Assembly: GCA_018907035.1 (NCBI GenBank)
Contig: JACCIC010000151.1
Location: forward strand, 496,001 to 560,000
Reading direction: 5' to 3'
DNA from: Sycobia sp. Sy_11
Taxonomy: Eukaryota > Arthropoda > Insecta > Hymenoptera > Epichrysomallidae
Length of the DNA stretch: 64,000 bases
The notes beneath the pieces are model-generated. The model did not search any database, was not told the origin of the DNA, and was given only the letters and a program-made list of their open reading frames with translations. Positions 22,510 through 34,241 of this stretch are shown one piece after another. How positions within the stretch are numbered: position 1 is the first letter of the stretch; every line of letters begins with the position of its first letter. A program made the translations under genes and the position numbers.

Positions 22510-22740
22510 TTTAATGACAACCAGATAACCAAATGACAGCCGTAGATAACCGTAAGATTACCAAAGATAAACAAAGATAACTAACGATAACCCCAAAGAT
22601 AACCAAAGATAGCGAAAGATAATCACCGCTCATGCCCCAGATTTCCTAATGGAGATAACTCTCAGACAACCAGGAGATTCCCCTTCGAGATAGCCAAAAG
22701 ATAATCAAGAGATAAGCAAATGATAACCAAAAGTTAATCT
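22510..22740. repeat. Degenerate GATAACCAAA tandem repeat
   Basis: At least fifteen copies of a 10-12 bp unit (GATAACCAAA and variants such as GATAACTAAC, GATAGCCAAAA) lie in direct orientation, interrupted once at about 22618-22670. Confidence 0.75.
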
Positions 22741-23031
22741 CTTTTTCAATACCCCGGTGTCTACTATCTGGACCTTATCTTCCAACGTCCTGAGGCTCTC
22801 CGATGAAGCCTGAGCTCTGGCACTCTTGTAATCTTAATTGCACTGCTATAAAATAAGTCTAACCCACTCTAACATTTAATACAAGAATATAACAAGTAAA
22901 AACACTCTAACAAGAATACTCGCGCAAAAATTGTATTAAAGAGAATCAAATCTAATCCAGCGCGGAAATCTTGGCGCGTAGAGAGAGAGAGAGAAAACTG
23001 AGAACACGAAGGCATTCGAACGCCTGCGCGC

Positions 23032-23072
<41 letters not shown>

Positions 23073-23715
23073 CTACAAACCGACACGAGCTCCGCGGCTA
23101 GCATAGACCGCGCGCTTGTAAGCGTAGCGCGGCGCGGTAGGGAGGGAGCACCGAATCCTAACGGTGCGGCCTGGCGCAGTGAGGTGAGAGAGGAACGGTC
23201 CAGAGTGGGAAACCGCTCGTCTCAAACTTAAATAAGCAGCACTCTTGCTGTAGTTTTCAGTGTGCCACCAGCCTTGAAAGCGGCTTGCCAAGGGGGGCCT
23301 GTCGTCGGCGCGATAGCGGGCGACAAGCCTCAGGCACACTCGGCGTGCGCGATTTTGTAATAATAATTTGCAGGAATACATAAATGTAAGGTCCGAGCGA
23401 GGACCAAAAGAAACGAAAGAAAAATCTAAATTCTATTTAGATTTTAAGTCTAATGACTTATTTCTTTCTTTTATATTTTTATTATAGATTGAAGCAAGGG
23501 CAGTCAGGAAAAGAAGTAGTAGCGGGGCGTACCCCGTGCCGAAGGCTATATATATATTATTTGTTTGATTTTTGTAAATAGTAATTTTAGTTTATTTTTA
23601 CTTGTGTTTTGTAAAATTTATTTAATCAATTTTCTATACTAAATGTGAAAACAAATACTTTCCGATAATAAGAGTAATTTAAAAGAACCTTTTCCAAATA
23701 AATTTCATAAAGATT
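22741..23715. other. Intergenic; (CT)n at 23033-23067 and a short palindrome
   Basis: GC-rich sequence flanks (GA)n (22981-22993) and (CT)n tracts. AAAATCTAAAT (23420-23430) and ATTTAGATTTT (23434-23444) form a hairpin with a 3-base loop, extended by imperfect AAAGAAA/TTTCTTT arms. No gene is recognised. Confidence 0.35.
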
Positions 23716-23734
23716 CAATATACTATCTTGCTCT

Positions 23735-24790
23735 GGTGTGCTATTATACTATCTTGCTCTTGCGCGACAATCAGTTGATTCAGTTAAAACTGAATCAGGT
23801 CATGAGACGGGTGACTGAATTGATGACAGACCATGGACTCGCAGTGCAAAAGACCGAGTTATTATTCCTGACTCGTAGAGGTATAGAGGATAGGGACGGA
23901 AGATTGGAGACCAGGAGCGAAGTTAAGTATCTTGGAGTGACCTTGGATATGAAGCTAAGCTTTTGGCCTGACGACTAAGGCAGCAGAAAAGACCAAGATA
24001 CTAAGCAGACTGATGGCCAACAGGAATCGACCTAGACAGAATGTACGTAGACTGCTGATGAGCGTTACCTACTTGATCTTGCGTTACGAGGCGGAAGTGT
24101 GGGCCGACGCGATGAATGTAAGAAAACGAGCGAACGTCATGGAAAGCGTACAAAGGATGGATGCGTTAAGAATCGCGTGCGCGTATCGCACTGTGTCTAA
24201 GAGCGCGGTTTTCGTGATCGCTGGGATCAATCCCATCGATCTGCTCCCGGCTAAACGAAAGCGTATTCACGAGCGGAGCTCGAATGTTGAAAAGGAAGAC
24301 GCTGCGACTGAAGAACGGATAAAGACAATCGAGGCATGGCAGAGAAGGCGGCCGATGGACAAACAAGGACAATGGACGAAATGACTAATACCCGAAATCG
24401 GCCCGTGGAAGGGGAGGCATCACGGGGAGGTTAACTTCCATCGAACCTAGGTTCTTTCCCAACATGGATACTTCCGTAAGTAGCTCTACAGGATGAAGAG
24501 GATTACTTCTCTGGAATACAAGTATTGCGGATGGACTTGGGACGATGTGACGAATAGGGCTAAAGATAAGGATAGGCGTGATCATGCAAGGAATCATGGC
24601 AAGACTTATGACGACGGATGCGGACAGCTGGTGATTGATAACAAAATACTTTACGTATGTGCTTGGGAGCAAAAGGAAAGATGGATGTCTGGATGATTGA
24701 AAGACTGTGAAGAGTGAATGCAGTTTCGAGTATGCAGGAGATTTTAGGAATGACCGTGAATGGATCACGCAAGAACTATCGCCTAGGCTA
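23735..24790 (+). pseudogene. Non-LTR retrotransposon RT C-terminus (R1/LOA-like), 5' truncated
   Basis: Three frames on the plus strand read through the end of a reverse transcriptase. 23736-23978 covers the segment just after the catalytic Asp-Asp box, with KTELLFLTRR and VKYLGVTLDMKLSFW. 24013-24384 has the connecting region typical of R1/LOA/jockey elements (RYEAEVWADAM, RIACAYRTVSKSAV). 24385-24700 has the downstream tail with YKYCG, part of a CCHC-like C-terminal motif. The element begins just after the active-site box, as expected from incomplete reverse transcription. It ends in an A-rich stretch near 24930-24985. Frameshifts at about 23975 and 24400-24490. Confidence 0.7.
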
Positions 24791-24984
24791 AAGTAATGTG
24801 ATCAACAGTTCCGGGCTGGTGTCGGTGCAACAACACGAAGATATGTGTTTAGAGCATAGTGACATGGATTTTGTGTCGAGTCGCACATATTACAGTGGCC
24901 GTTCGTCAGGATTATTCTTGCTGACTCCTAAAAAAAAAGAAAAAAAAACGAATATTAACACATTACAATATATAATTAATTAAG

Positions 24985-25330
24985 ATTTATAATGACTGTC
25001 AGACTGTCCTTATTTAAATTCATCGCTGTAGACTAATCTGAAATAAAAATATTTATTTTTTTAATTCGTAATAAAAATTTTTATTTCAGATTAGTCTACG
25101 GAGGTGATTTTAAACAAGGACAGTCTGACTGTCATTATAATTTTTAATTACTCATAAATTGATATGTATTAATCATGATATACACATATATTAATATAAT
25201 TATATATTATTTTTAATTTAATTAGATGATAAGACCAATAGAAATATTTATTTATTAATTTTGTCTAAAAAGTCGACATAAGCACAATTAACGTATTGTA
25301 CACCCAAGATATAACTTTTTTCATGCCCAT
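24985..25330. repeat. PLE terminal module as an inverted repeat
   Basis: Two arms of about 55 bp, 25000-25050 and 25083-25135, are inverted copies (GACTAATCTGAAATAAAAAT against its complement, then GACAGTCTGACTGTCA). They surround a short AT-rich centre. The right arm and following sequence match the PLE terminal region at 34785-34990. Inverted partial terminal copies are a known habit of PLEs. Confidence 0.55.
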
Positions 25331-25680
25331 TATATAATACAATTTATACAGTGTATAATATAGACTGTTGCGAACATAATATTCATATAAAATAATAGAA
25401 ATATTAATGGTGTAAATCACAATAGAAATATACTAGGAGATAGAGTAGGAAAGATTGGAATTCAAAAATTAGAAGAGAATACAGGAAGATATAGGAGACT
25501 ACTCGTCAATTTTTTAATGGAATGATGATTGAAAAAGTTCTTTTAATTGATGAAAGGATATGAATGTAAGAGCCTGAGCAAGATGTTTTCTAAGGGGGAA
25601 TGAAGTGGCTTTACGGTTAAATTAAAGTCGGAAAAGAATCGAGTTGATTTTATGTAAAATCTTAAGGATATGCCGCCTCC
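25331..25680. other. AT-rich sequence, nothing recognised
   Basis: No feature supported. Confidence 0.3.
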
Positions 25681-27330
25681 AAAAGAGTTTACCATCGATT
25701 TCAATACCTAATCTAATTAGAAAATCTTGAACATCAAAATAGTATTATTTAAACTCATATTGTGACTGGTGTCAGTTTCAAATAGCTTTATAAAGTACGG
25801 CGATCCAATAGCGATGTCTTTGATTGTCCATTTTTGGCAGCTCATAGGTAAACATTCTCAGCCTGAATGCTGGTTATATCGATGGTTACATCGCTGGTTC
25901 GAGCAATGATTACATCGCTGTAATTCTGTTATGATTGCAAGAAGATCTGCAGATCATCAGCTTATACAATGTTTTTGAATGAGTGAGAGATGTGGCGACC
26001 GATGTCATTAATATAAGTCAAAAAACGATGGAGACGCTAAGTCCGAGGTTCATATTAACAAAATTTAATGTTTTAGAATTGGAGCTATGCATACATTGTT
26101 CTTTATTAGAAAGGTAAGACTTAAAGCACAGCACGACTTCAGCAGCGTAGACAATACTAGAAAGGTTATTTAGTAAGATAATGTAAGAGACCCTATCAAA
26201 GGCTTTGCAGAAATCAAACTGTAACATGATGGTGAGAAATGTATTGTTAATACCTTACCTAATATACTCCTGAAGTAATATTAGTACAGTCTCAGATTAG
26301 GTAGCTCTGGAGTAGATAGCTCAGTCTCAGATTAGATAGCTCTCATTTTATCCAGAATATGGTGCTCAGAGATATACAAAGTAATATGTTTTTATACTAT
26401 TTTTTCAAGAAGTTTTGAAAGGAAATTTAGAAAACAAATAAGTCCAAAATCTCTAGGCTGCTTAGCAGTTTTATTTCTAGGGATGAAATGGACAGTTGAT
26501 TTACGTCAGATAAACCGGAATAGGACTGTGATAAAGATTGATAAATATGTTAACTATTTATAGTGCAGTAACTGGAAGTGTGAGTAGAATGAATCTCTGT
26601 GAAATACCGGCTGTGCCCTTCACCTGGAATTTAGAATAGTTGTGCCCACATCATGGACAGTAATATGACAGAAATGGACTGGTGGGGGAACTGGACACGA
26701 AGAGCACGAACAGATAGAATAGGTAAGAGCTTTAAGGAGGATAGTTAAGGTTGATGGATATACTGTCAAAGTGAAGATTGAGTCTATCAATAGGAAGATG
26801 AGGGTATAGTGTGGTTCTGCATAAGTCTAAAAATACGAAGCTCTTTTTAGATATGAGCATTATCATTTATATTTGTTAATCGTTGTTGATAGTAGATCTG
26901 GTGGGAAGATTCAATACGTTTTCAAGCATCATCTCTTACTTTCCTATATATTTCAAGGTCAAATGGACATTTGGTCCATTGGTATTTATGCAAGAGAGTA
27001 TTAGGAAAAGAGACTTGTTTTTTACGTGGAATTGCGGTGACGAGCGGTTCTGATCAAGTTAACTCTTCACGTACATAAGAATATAAGGAACTTAGAGCCA
27101 CTTCAAGATCGCAATCTACATTTAAGGAAGACCAATTACATGTATCAAAATAAGGGCACAATATATTAGCATTAAACATTTTGAAGTTATAACATGAAAA
27201 TTTATACGTGTCAATAAGGTTAATCGATATGTAATCAATGATGGCGGAAATGAATCCATGCCATCAATGAAGGAAGTGCCAGTTTTGACGCAATCAAGGA
27301 TCAATTCGTCTGAATCAGCAATGCAGAGAT
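25681..27330 (-). pseudogene. Non-LTR retrotransposon (jockey/CR1-like) endonuclease-RT fragment
   Basis: The minus strand at 26227-26018 encodes LQFDFCKAFDRVSYIILLNN, the RT palm motif with the first catalytic Asp, and then a finger region with KSYLSNKEQC. Further down (about 25960-25930) a frame-shifted ADDLQIFL marks the second catalytic box. Upstream pieces include SEHHILDKM (about 26350) and a possible endonuclease tail at 27304-27122. Small tandem duplications (for example at 26280-26345, a repeated CAGATTAG-TAGCTCT motif) and many stops show it is old. The clade is uncertain. Confidence 0.55.
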
Positions 27331-28260
27331 CAAGCTAAGTATGAGTGGTAAGTGTATGCTGTATAGCATCCGAAGGAATAGGTACTAAGGAGCTCTCATA
27401 TAGTGATTTTGTCATAAATTCTGATCATAGAATGAAGATAATATATCATAATTTAAATCATCCAGGATTATTTGAGAAGTATACAAAACTTATGCAAAAC
27501 TTAGTAGCTTGTAGGATGAAGCTGAGAGAAATTCATGTAAATTAAATCAGGAGGTGGATGTGTAGGAGAAAAGACGTAGAAAGACAAGAGAGAGTGAATG
27601 AAGACAGAGGGTCGAATAGTTATAAAGTTGAAGAGGGATGGGAGAAACGATGATGTATGAATGACGGATACACTTTCATATACTCTACAATGAGAATGAT
27701 TTGAAAAAAATGAAATAAGAAAAAAAATGTAAAATACGGTGTAATAACTCGAAAAGGGGCTATAAGCATAAGAATATAAAAATAAAAATAGCTTGATAGA
27801 GAATGGTAGTAAAGCGTTATGATTGTAAGTAACAATTAAATAATATGAAAAAATTATGTCATAGGATAACTAGAATTTTGCGACAAAGTCAGGTTAACTG
27901 GTAAGAAAGTAGGATTAATTATTATTTTTATTAATTAAATATTAAATATTAAATATTAAATATTAAATTAATTAGATATTAAGTATATAATAAAAGTAAA
28001 CTTATTGTAATTGCATCTTGAAACGAAATCAGACCGAAAATTCTATTTCCACAATGTTATAATATAATGTAAGTTGTCTTCCTGTAGATTTCCTTTGTTG
28101 AAAATGAATGGGTCTTTCATTTGATATGGCAAAGATGAAATGTTCTGCTGTAAGATTCGACTATTAACTTAAAATCCGAGGTTGTCGAGTAAGAACTGAA
28201 TAAGATACACTAATAATAGGAAAAAGTAAAATGTTTAAGAAATATCGAATGTGGTGTTAA
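27331..28260. other. AT-rich intergenic; (ATTAA)n-like tract at 27933-27975
   Basis: No convincing gene. A short run of TTAAATA repeats is present. Confidence 0.35.
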
Positions 28261-28261
28261 T

Positions 28262-28480
28262 TTCACTACATGAACAAAAAGGCTAATACCGTCTAAAATC
28301 ACACCTCCGTTAAGATATTAATCCCAAAGTTATTGACGATCATTCAACTGAGCTAACCTGGTATGAATAGTTTGATTACTAATTACGGATCACAGCTGAT
28401 TACTGTGAGATGACTTTCGATAAAATCTAAGATGCTACCTATTAACTGTTGGTGAAACTGACTGCTAAAAAGATTGACTG
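28262..28480 (-). repeat. Diverged fragment of the foldback-family arm
   Basis: It follows the left-arm order of 59175-59350: AACAAAAAGGCTAATACC, ATCCCAAAGTT, CCTGGTATGAATA, then CTGGTGAAACTGACTGCTA. Many substitutions indicate an old copy. Confidence 0.5.
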
Positions 28481-28509
28481 TGCAAATAAATGGCATAACA
28501 TATTAATAA

Positions 28510-28840
28510 TTATTTTCATTGGTCTTACAATCCAATTAAATCAATCGAAAATAATACGTAATAATATCAATATATATTTATTTTAATATTAATACATAAC
28601 ATTAAAATTTTTTTGAAATATAACATTTAAATTATCTTCAAAAAGAGCAATAATTTAAGTCAGTTGTTTAATAATTACAAAGATAAGGATGATTTATGTT
28701 TAACATATGGAGTTTTTTACAACATAAATTGTATGGATTGTTATAAATACTACATTGAACAAACAGATAGATATTTAAAAAAGAGAATTTATGTATATTT
28801 ATGTTCATTCGTTTACGTAGTTACATCCGGTTTAAAGGAG
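28510..28840 (+). mobile_element. Penelope-like element, 5' piece before the gypsy insertion
   Basis: Positions 28510-28610 are an inverted copy of the PLE terminal region at 34860-34970. Then 28630-28840 encodes the PLE endonuclease end, CMDCYKYYIEQTDRYLKKRI, a GIY-YIG motif with changes. The element is interrupted at 28840 by the gypsy LTR and resumes at 34242 with the sequence expected from the copy at 20500. Confidence 0.65.
28837..28840. other. Target-site duplication of gypsy-1, left copy (GGAG)
   Basis: GGAG here and at 34242-34245 flank the LTR ends. A four-base duplication is usual for Ty3/gypsy integrases. Confidence 0.75.
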
Positions 28841-29181
28841 TGTTGGGAATTTATATATTTATGTACGTAAGAAATATATCTGCCACCGCGCGACTCCGCA
28901 GTGCGGCCTAATTCCTACCCGATCATACACAAGAATTAAATTAAGGATTTGGTCGGATTAGAAGGTATACCGAAACAAAAACGAGTCTACGTCCGAATAA
29001 TATATGTTGTTTTATTACACGTGTATATACAGACGTGTGTGCGCTCTTAATGCGCTCTTAATTAGCTACACGACAAGACTAAACTAATTGTAGCGCGGTT
29101 GCGCTTCGCTGCCGCTGCTACTCCCACTTTCGGTAGTGAGGGCGCTCGTGGCGTGGTTATGTGGAGGATGTAATCCCCACA
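28841..29181 (-). repeat. Gypsy-1 3' LTR
   Basis: On the plus strand it starts TGTTGGGAATT and ends AATCCCCACA. It matches 33903-34241 throughout. It has a 12-bp duplication (TGCGCTCTTAAT near 29048) relative to the other LTR and lacks 9 bp present there. Adjacent at 29182-29205 the minus strand is purine-rich (GGGAGAGGA), a likely polypurine tract. Confidence 0.88.
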
Positions 29182-29348
29182 TGTGTCCTCTCCCACAAAT
29201 TGAGATTTTTATGACTATATATTCAGGATAGTGAGCTCCTTATTGATTCGCCTTACAGGCGTAACGGGGCTCACGTACCTGTAACAGAAATTTTTGTGGA
29301 AAAATATTAGTGCCTTGCGGTACGTAGTCCCTACTTTAGCTATAGGAG

Positions 29349-30248
29349 TTATACTAGCTGGCGGCTCCTACGTCGCCGCAGAATGTTCGGGCGGTGCCGT
29401 TTTCGCCTGGGTGCCGCAGTATTGGTCTTTATGGGCGAACGCGCCAGAGGATCTGCTCCGGGCGGGTACGACCTGACTAGGAAAGGTAGTTCGGGAGATT
29501 GATCGCGACGCGGTATGGTTTCATCGTCATCCGTCGAGTCCCGGAACTCGTTTCCGTAACTTGGGTCTTTTGTCTCGTCTTCGTGATCGGGATCGTCGTG
29601 TATCGTTAACGCGCCCTCGTCACGGTCGAGTGTGTCAGTCGGAGTTGAGAGTTTAGTGCAAGAGAGGCGCTGGAACTCCTCATGGAAGGAGGTATCGCGT
29701 GGGGTAGATCGCCGACGCAATCCATTGTTACTTCCCCCGAATTCAACGTAATCTTCTTCTTCGATGAAGAATGCGGGCTTCACGCGGTCCGCGGATACGG
29801 TACGCGTGTTTCCGTCGACGTCGATAATAAAATCCTTACCGTCGTAGCTTCGGTCGATAAGCTTGTGTGGTCCCGAATACGGATGGTGAAGGGGTGTCTT
29901 CTTTGCTCCACGTTGTAAAAAGACGTGGGAGCAGTCGCGAAGCTCTTTGAATACAAAGGGCTTGGTCGCGTCCTTGTGCTGTACGAGCACAGGTTTAACG
30001 CGATTCATATATTCTTTCAGCTCGGTGAGGAAAATCCCGTTGTCGCGCTCGTAACCCTGGTCGGTGTAAAAGGCGCCAGGGAGACAGAGCGTTGTGCCGT
30101 ACACGTATTCTGCGGGACTGGCTCCTACACTCATACTTATGCGAGAGCGTAGGCCCAGTAGTACGGTCGGCAGCAGGCGGGGCCACTCGGGGTCGTCGCC
30201 GTGACACCTAAAAGACGCTTTTAGGTCCCGGTGCCACCGCTCTACCAT
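29349..30248 (-). pseudogene. Gypsy-1 integrase C-terminal half and tail
   Basis: The 299-residue frame starts VERWHRDLKASFRCH with the third catalytic Glu of the integrase core in MVERWH, continues through GLRSRISMSVGASPAEYVYG, and ends in a beta-rich C-terminal domain (SGPHKLIDRSYDGKDFIIDV) and an acidic then arginine-rich tail. It is separated from the preceding integrase piece by a frameshift at about 30250-30300, where the sequence between the second catalytic Asp and the Glu is out of frame. Otherwise the frame is open to its end near the 3' LTR. Confidence 0.8.
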
Positions 30249-30384
30249 GCCGTTCGCGGCGGGGTTATTCGAAAGTGCGAGTGCGTTCGCATCCCGCGAA
30301 GCCGAGTAACTCTTTAAAGAGTTGTGCTTCGAACTGCGTATCTTGGTCTGTCGTTATTCGGATCAGCGCGCCGAATCTCGCGAT

Positions 30385-30654
30385 CTACGTATTGTAAAAC
30401 GCGAATGCTACGGATTGGGCGGTTATTTCGTGGAGGGGTACAGCCTCTGGCCACCTGGTGTACCGATTCACCATGGTGAGCAGGTACGTGTAGCCCTCGT
30501 AGTTCGGCAACGGGCCCACAATATCAAGGTGCACGTGCTCGAACCAACTGTCCGGCGCGATGAAGTGAGATGGCGAAGGGTGGTTGTGCCTCGTCGCCTT
30601 TGCTGCTTGACATGCGATGCAGTTTTTGCAAAAACGCGCGATAACGCGGGACAA
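30385..30654 (-). pseudogene. Gypsy-1 integrase zinc finger end and first catalytic Asp
   Basis: This frame continues the pol frame after one in-frame TAA (about 30673). It contains CKNCIACQ, the second half of the HHCC zinc finger, and HLDIVGPLPNYEGYTYLLT with the first catalytic Asp. It ends at a TAG (about 30385), after which the second catalytic Asp can still be read (TTDQDTQF). Confidence 0.8.
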
Positions 30655-30672
30655 ATCGGGCCAAACGTACTG

Positions 30673-32877
30673 TTAGCGCAGTAACCGATCGGCCACTTTG
30701 CCACTCGGGTAGGCATTATTGCGAAAGAAAGCTATTAGTTCCACTCTCATGTCACCCGGAATATATGGTCGAACTGTGTCGCCTTTTATATCACAGTAAA
30801 ACGGCGTATGGTCCGGGTCGTTAAATGTGATTTGCTTAAGTTTTAGGGGATGCGATCTGTCGCGTAGTATGCGGTATAGTTCAGTATCGTCCTCCTGTCT
30901 CTGTGCAAGGGTCTTGGCGGCCAACAGTGTAGGTAGTCTGAACGCGTTAACGCGAGCGCGAACGCGACGAACCTCTGGATCGTAGTCGTTCCAGCTGACG
31001 TGCCAGTTAAGCATCGTAGGAATGCAAAAGCATTCGATACGAGATAGCGCGTTCGCGACGGGGTTTTCTGTGTCCGGTCGGTATGTAATGCGCAGGTTGA
31101 ACTGCCCAAGGTACGTTACCAGTCTGCAGCGAATTGCAGGGTCTTTGTACTGCGATTGCGTGAGGGCGTACACGAGGAGTTTGTGATCTGTTACCACGTC
31201 GAAAGTTCGGCCTTCGAGGTAATAGAAAAAATTTTTAACCGCGTAATATATCGCGGTGAGTTCGCGGTCGTACGTACTGTACTTCGACTGCGCGGGGTTC
31301 AATTTCTTGCTGAAAAATGCAAATGATTGCCATAGGTCGCCGGTCTTTTGTTCGAGCGCGGCTCCCATGGCGATCTCGGACGCGTCGGTGACAAGCCTGA
31401 TCTCGGCGTCTAGTAAGGGGAAAACTGTTTCCGGCACGTTGGCGAGCTGTTGCTTACAGCGTTCGAACGCGGTGTTACCGGCCATGTCCCATGCGATAGG
31501 GTGCAAATATTTCTTCTTGGCCTCTTTTAGATACCGCAATAGCGGCTCATGGGTCTCCGCGGCGTGTGAAATTGACGCACGGTAAAAATTAACCATACCG
31601 AGGAAACGACGCAATTCTGTTGCGTTCCTCGGCTTGGGAAAATTGCGGACAGTGGCCACCTTTTCCGGTGTTTGCTTGAATCCGTCCACGTTTATGACGT
31701 GAACCAGAAATTCGAGCTCCGGACTCCCGAGATTACATTTGTCAACGTTAAGGCGCAGCCGAAACTTGTCTAGGCGCGCCATAACCGTCTCAAGATCCCG
31801 CTTGTGCTGCTTTTCGTCGGTCGAGGCGATCAGAATATCGTCGACGAACACGAAGGTGCATCGCAGGTCCCATAACGCGCTATCGATATACCGTTGAAAT
31901 GTTTGCGCCGCATTTTTGAAACCGAACGACAGAACGTTGAATTCGAATAGGCCGAAGGGGGTAATTAGTGCAGTCTTTTCTCTATCGTCCTCTGCTACGG
32001 GGATTTGATAAAAACCTTTGTGAAGGTCAAGTTTTGAAAATACGGATTTCCCGTTAAGGAGAGTGGGAAAATCTTGGAGGTGGGGTAAGGGGTACTTATC
32101 AGAGGTTGTTACGCTGTTTAGTCTCCTATAGTCGCCACAAATTTTCCAATCACCGTCTTTTTTCTTAACCATATGGATGGGAGACGCCCATGGGCTTTTA
32201 GAGGGGCGGATAATGCCTTTTTGCAACAGTTCTTCAAACTGAGCTTTTGCTGCCTCCAGTTTCTCCGGGCTCATCCGTCGCGCACGTTGGCTGAGTGGAG
32301 GGCGCGTGGTTGTTATGTGGTGGTAAACACCACGATCAATTAGCTCCTTTTCCTGCTCAGTCCCGAGTACGCGAGGAAATTTCTGTAAAACAGCGGCGTA
32401 CGGACAGGCGGGGTTGATCGCGAGTACAGATGGGGTGTTTGTAATTTTAGCATTACACCGAACACACTCATGCGTATCTTTTCGTAGGAGTTTTCGTATC
32501 TTTAAGTCCGGGATTAGGTGATACTTTGCTAAGAAATCACTCCCGATTATCGGTATCTCAACATCCGCGACTATGAATTTCCACGATAAGGTTTCGCGAA
32601 ATCCTAGATCTATGTTTAACTTTTTTGTGCCGAACGTTTTGATCGTTGATCCGTTCGCCGCGAAGAGGGTAAATGGCTCTTCGGGCGAATCGGACTCAAC
32701 ACACGAGGAGCGTACGAAAGACACGTTGGCACCGGTGTCTATCAAGAAGGATAGCCCGGTGGCTCGGTCCTTAGCGATGAGGTGTTTAGAAACAACCAAC
32801 GCGATCTCCGCCTCTAGAGCATCGTGCTTTATTCGTTTCCCGAAGCAGCATGTGTTGCCGATTGTGGCGAGTTTCAT
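30673..32877 (-). pseudogene. Gypsy-1 Pol: protease, reverse transcriptase, RNase H
   Basis: A 734-residue open frame carries most of Pol. Aspartic protease motif FLIDTGANVSFV (Asp at about residue 47). Reverse transcriptase from about residue 205, with FSKLDLHKGFYQIPV and catalytic FVFVDDILIAS (Asp-Asp at about 346-347). RNase H from about residue 490, with VTDAS, DREL and VTDHK supplying the acidic residues. The frame ends at a TAA just inside the integrase, so Pol is prematurely stopped. It replicates the element through an RNA intermediate in virus-like particles. There is no upstream frame typical of a full gag. The enzymatic residues look intact, so the stop may be recent relative to the LTR divergence. 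Confidence 0.9.
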
Positions 32878-32889
32878 GCATGAGAACTA

Positions 32890-33902
32890 ACAATACACAA
32901 ACCATAAATGTTAACAGGTATATAAACCGAAAGAAAAAAAAATTGTTACCAAGCTATTGTTAACTTACTAAAAAAATTATTCGTAGATTATCTATAAAAA
33001 AATGTGGTGAACTATTTCTTACGAACACACACTCTAACTAATATATTTAGGTTATCTTTGGACCTTGAAGTCCATTCTGCTGCCGACAGGTGGCGCTGAT
33101 GCTGTGCTGCGCTGGCTGCTGAGCTTGTTGCTGGGCGGTGCTGTGTTGCCGCTGTGCGTTTCTGCGAAGCAGCGGCCGTTGGAAATTTTTCCACGAAAGC
33201 CTCCCCCTTTTTTGTGGAAAGCTTCTACGTTGCGGGAATCGCACGGCCTGCGCGTCCCGTCTAAAACACTGGGTTAAACTTTTTATTAAGTGTTTTTTTA
33301 TGTTTTCTTACCTCCTTGATTCGGTTATAGGACAAAAAAGGATCGAAAAAGAAAGGTTTTTCGAGGTTAACTCGATGGCAATACGGTGTAGTGTCTGTTT
33401 TTTACACGCTCTCCGCTAGCGGTGTAAGGAGCCTACTCGCCGAGACTTGTGGTGTACGCGGCCGCCGCGGCTCAGCGCACAAAATCTTCTTCACTCGTGC
33501 GGTGTATAAGGCCGCCCGATGCTCAGCGCCGCGTGGTGTGCGGTGCCTCCACGACTTGGCGCGTCGACTCCGCTGGGCACTGCTTTGTCACTGCTCTAGC
33601 GCGTGGCTCGCTCCTCGGTGGCATGGTACGGCGCGTGGCCTCGGCATGTGCTCGGTCGACCGGGCTCGGCTGCGTCCGTCGCTGCTCGGCGCCGCTGCTG
33701 AGGCTCGGCGATGCGCGCACCTGGTCTTTGTCTCTATGCTCTCGCTCTCTCCTTTGTGCGAGAGGGGAAAAAGAAAAGAGAAAGTGGTTTTTCCGTTGCA
33801 CTTTCGTAAAAAAAACTTTTAATGTTCAAATCACGTCGGTTTTTCCGTTGCACTTTCGTAACAAAAAAACTTTTAATGTTCAACTCACGTCGGGGTCACT
33901 AA
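32890..33902 (-). other. Gypsy-1 leader region, gag absent or decayed; PBS next to LTR
   Basis: Only about 1 kb separates Pol from the 5' LTR, too short for a normal gag and Pol N-terminus. The minus strand has a Gln/Ala-rich fragment (33244-33047) that could be a gag remnant. Directly beside the LTR the minus strand reads TTAGTGACCCCGACGTGAG (33902-33884), a plausible tRNA primer-binding site; the tRNA is not identified. A unit of about 55 bp is duplicated in tandem at 33786-33892. The Arg/Cys/Leu-rich open frames on the plus strand here are not considered genes. Confidence 0.5.
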
Positions 33903-34241
33903 TGTCGCGAATTGATATATTTATGTACGTAAGAAATATATCTGCCACCGCGCGACTCCGTAGTGCGGCCTAATTCCTGCCCGATCATACACAAGAATTA
34001 AATTAAGGAGATGTAGGATTTGGTCGGATTAGAAGGTATCCCGAAACAAAAACAAGTCTACGTCGGAATAATATATGTTGTTTTATTACACGTGTATATA
34101 CCGACATGCGTGCGCTCTTAAGTAGCTACACGACAAGACTAAACTAATTGTAGCGCGGATGCACTTCGCTGCCGCTGCTACCCCCACTTTCGGTAGTGAG
34201 GGCGCTCGTGGCGTGGCTATGTGGAGGATGTAATCCCGACA
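33903..34241 (-). repeat. Gypsy-1 5' LTR
   Basis: On the plus strand it starts TGTCGCGAATT and ends AATCCCGACA, followed by the GGAG duplication. As the minus-strand 5' LTR it would hold the promoter. Confidence 0.88.

Larger units (their letters stand above)
28841..34241 (-). mobile_element. Ty3/gypsy-type LTR retrotransposon (gypsy-1), full span
   Basis: A 5.4-kb provirus on the minus strand is bounded by two LTRs of about 340 bp, each starting TGT and ending ACA on the plus strand, and by GGAG duplications in a PLE. Internally it has a pol reading frame in three pieces and little or no gag. The LTRs differ by roughly 15-20 substitutions plus two small indels, about 5 percent by eye, so the insertion is not recent. 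Confidence 0.88.

Noticed and set aside
33391..33973. Plus-strand Arg/Cys-rich frames of 143 and 174 codons
   Set aside because: They lie antisense in the gypsy-1 leader and LTR, overlap each other and have no recognisable domain.
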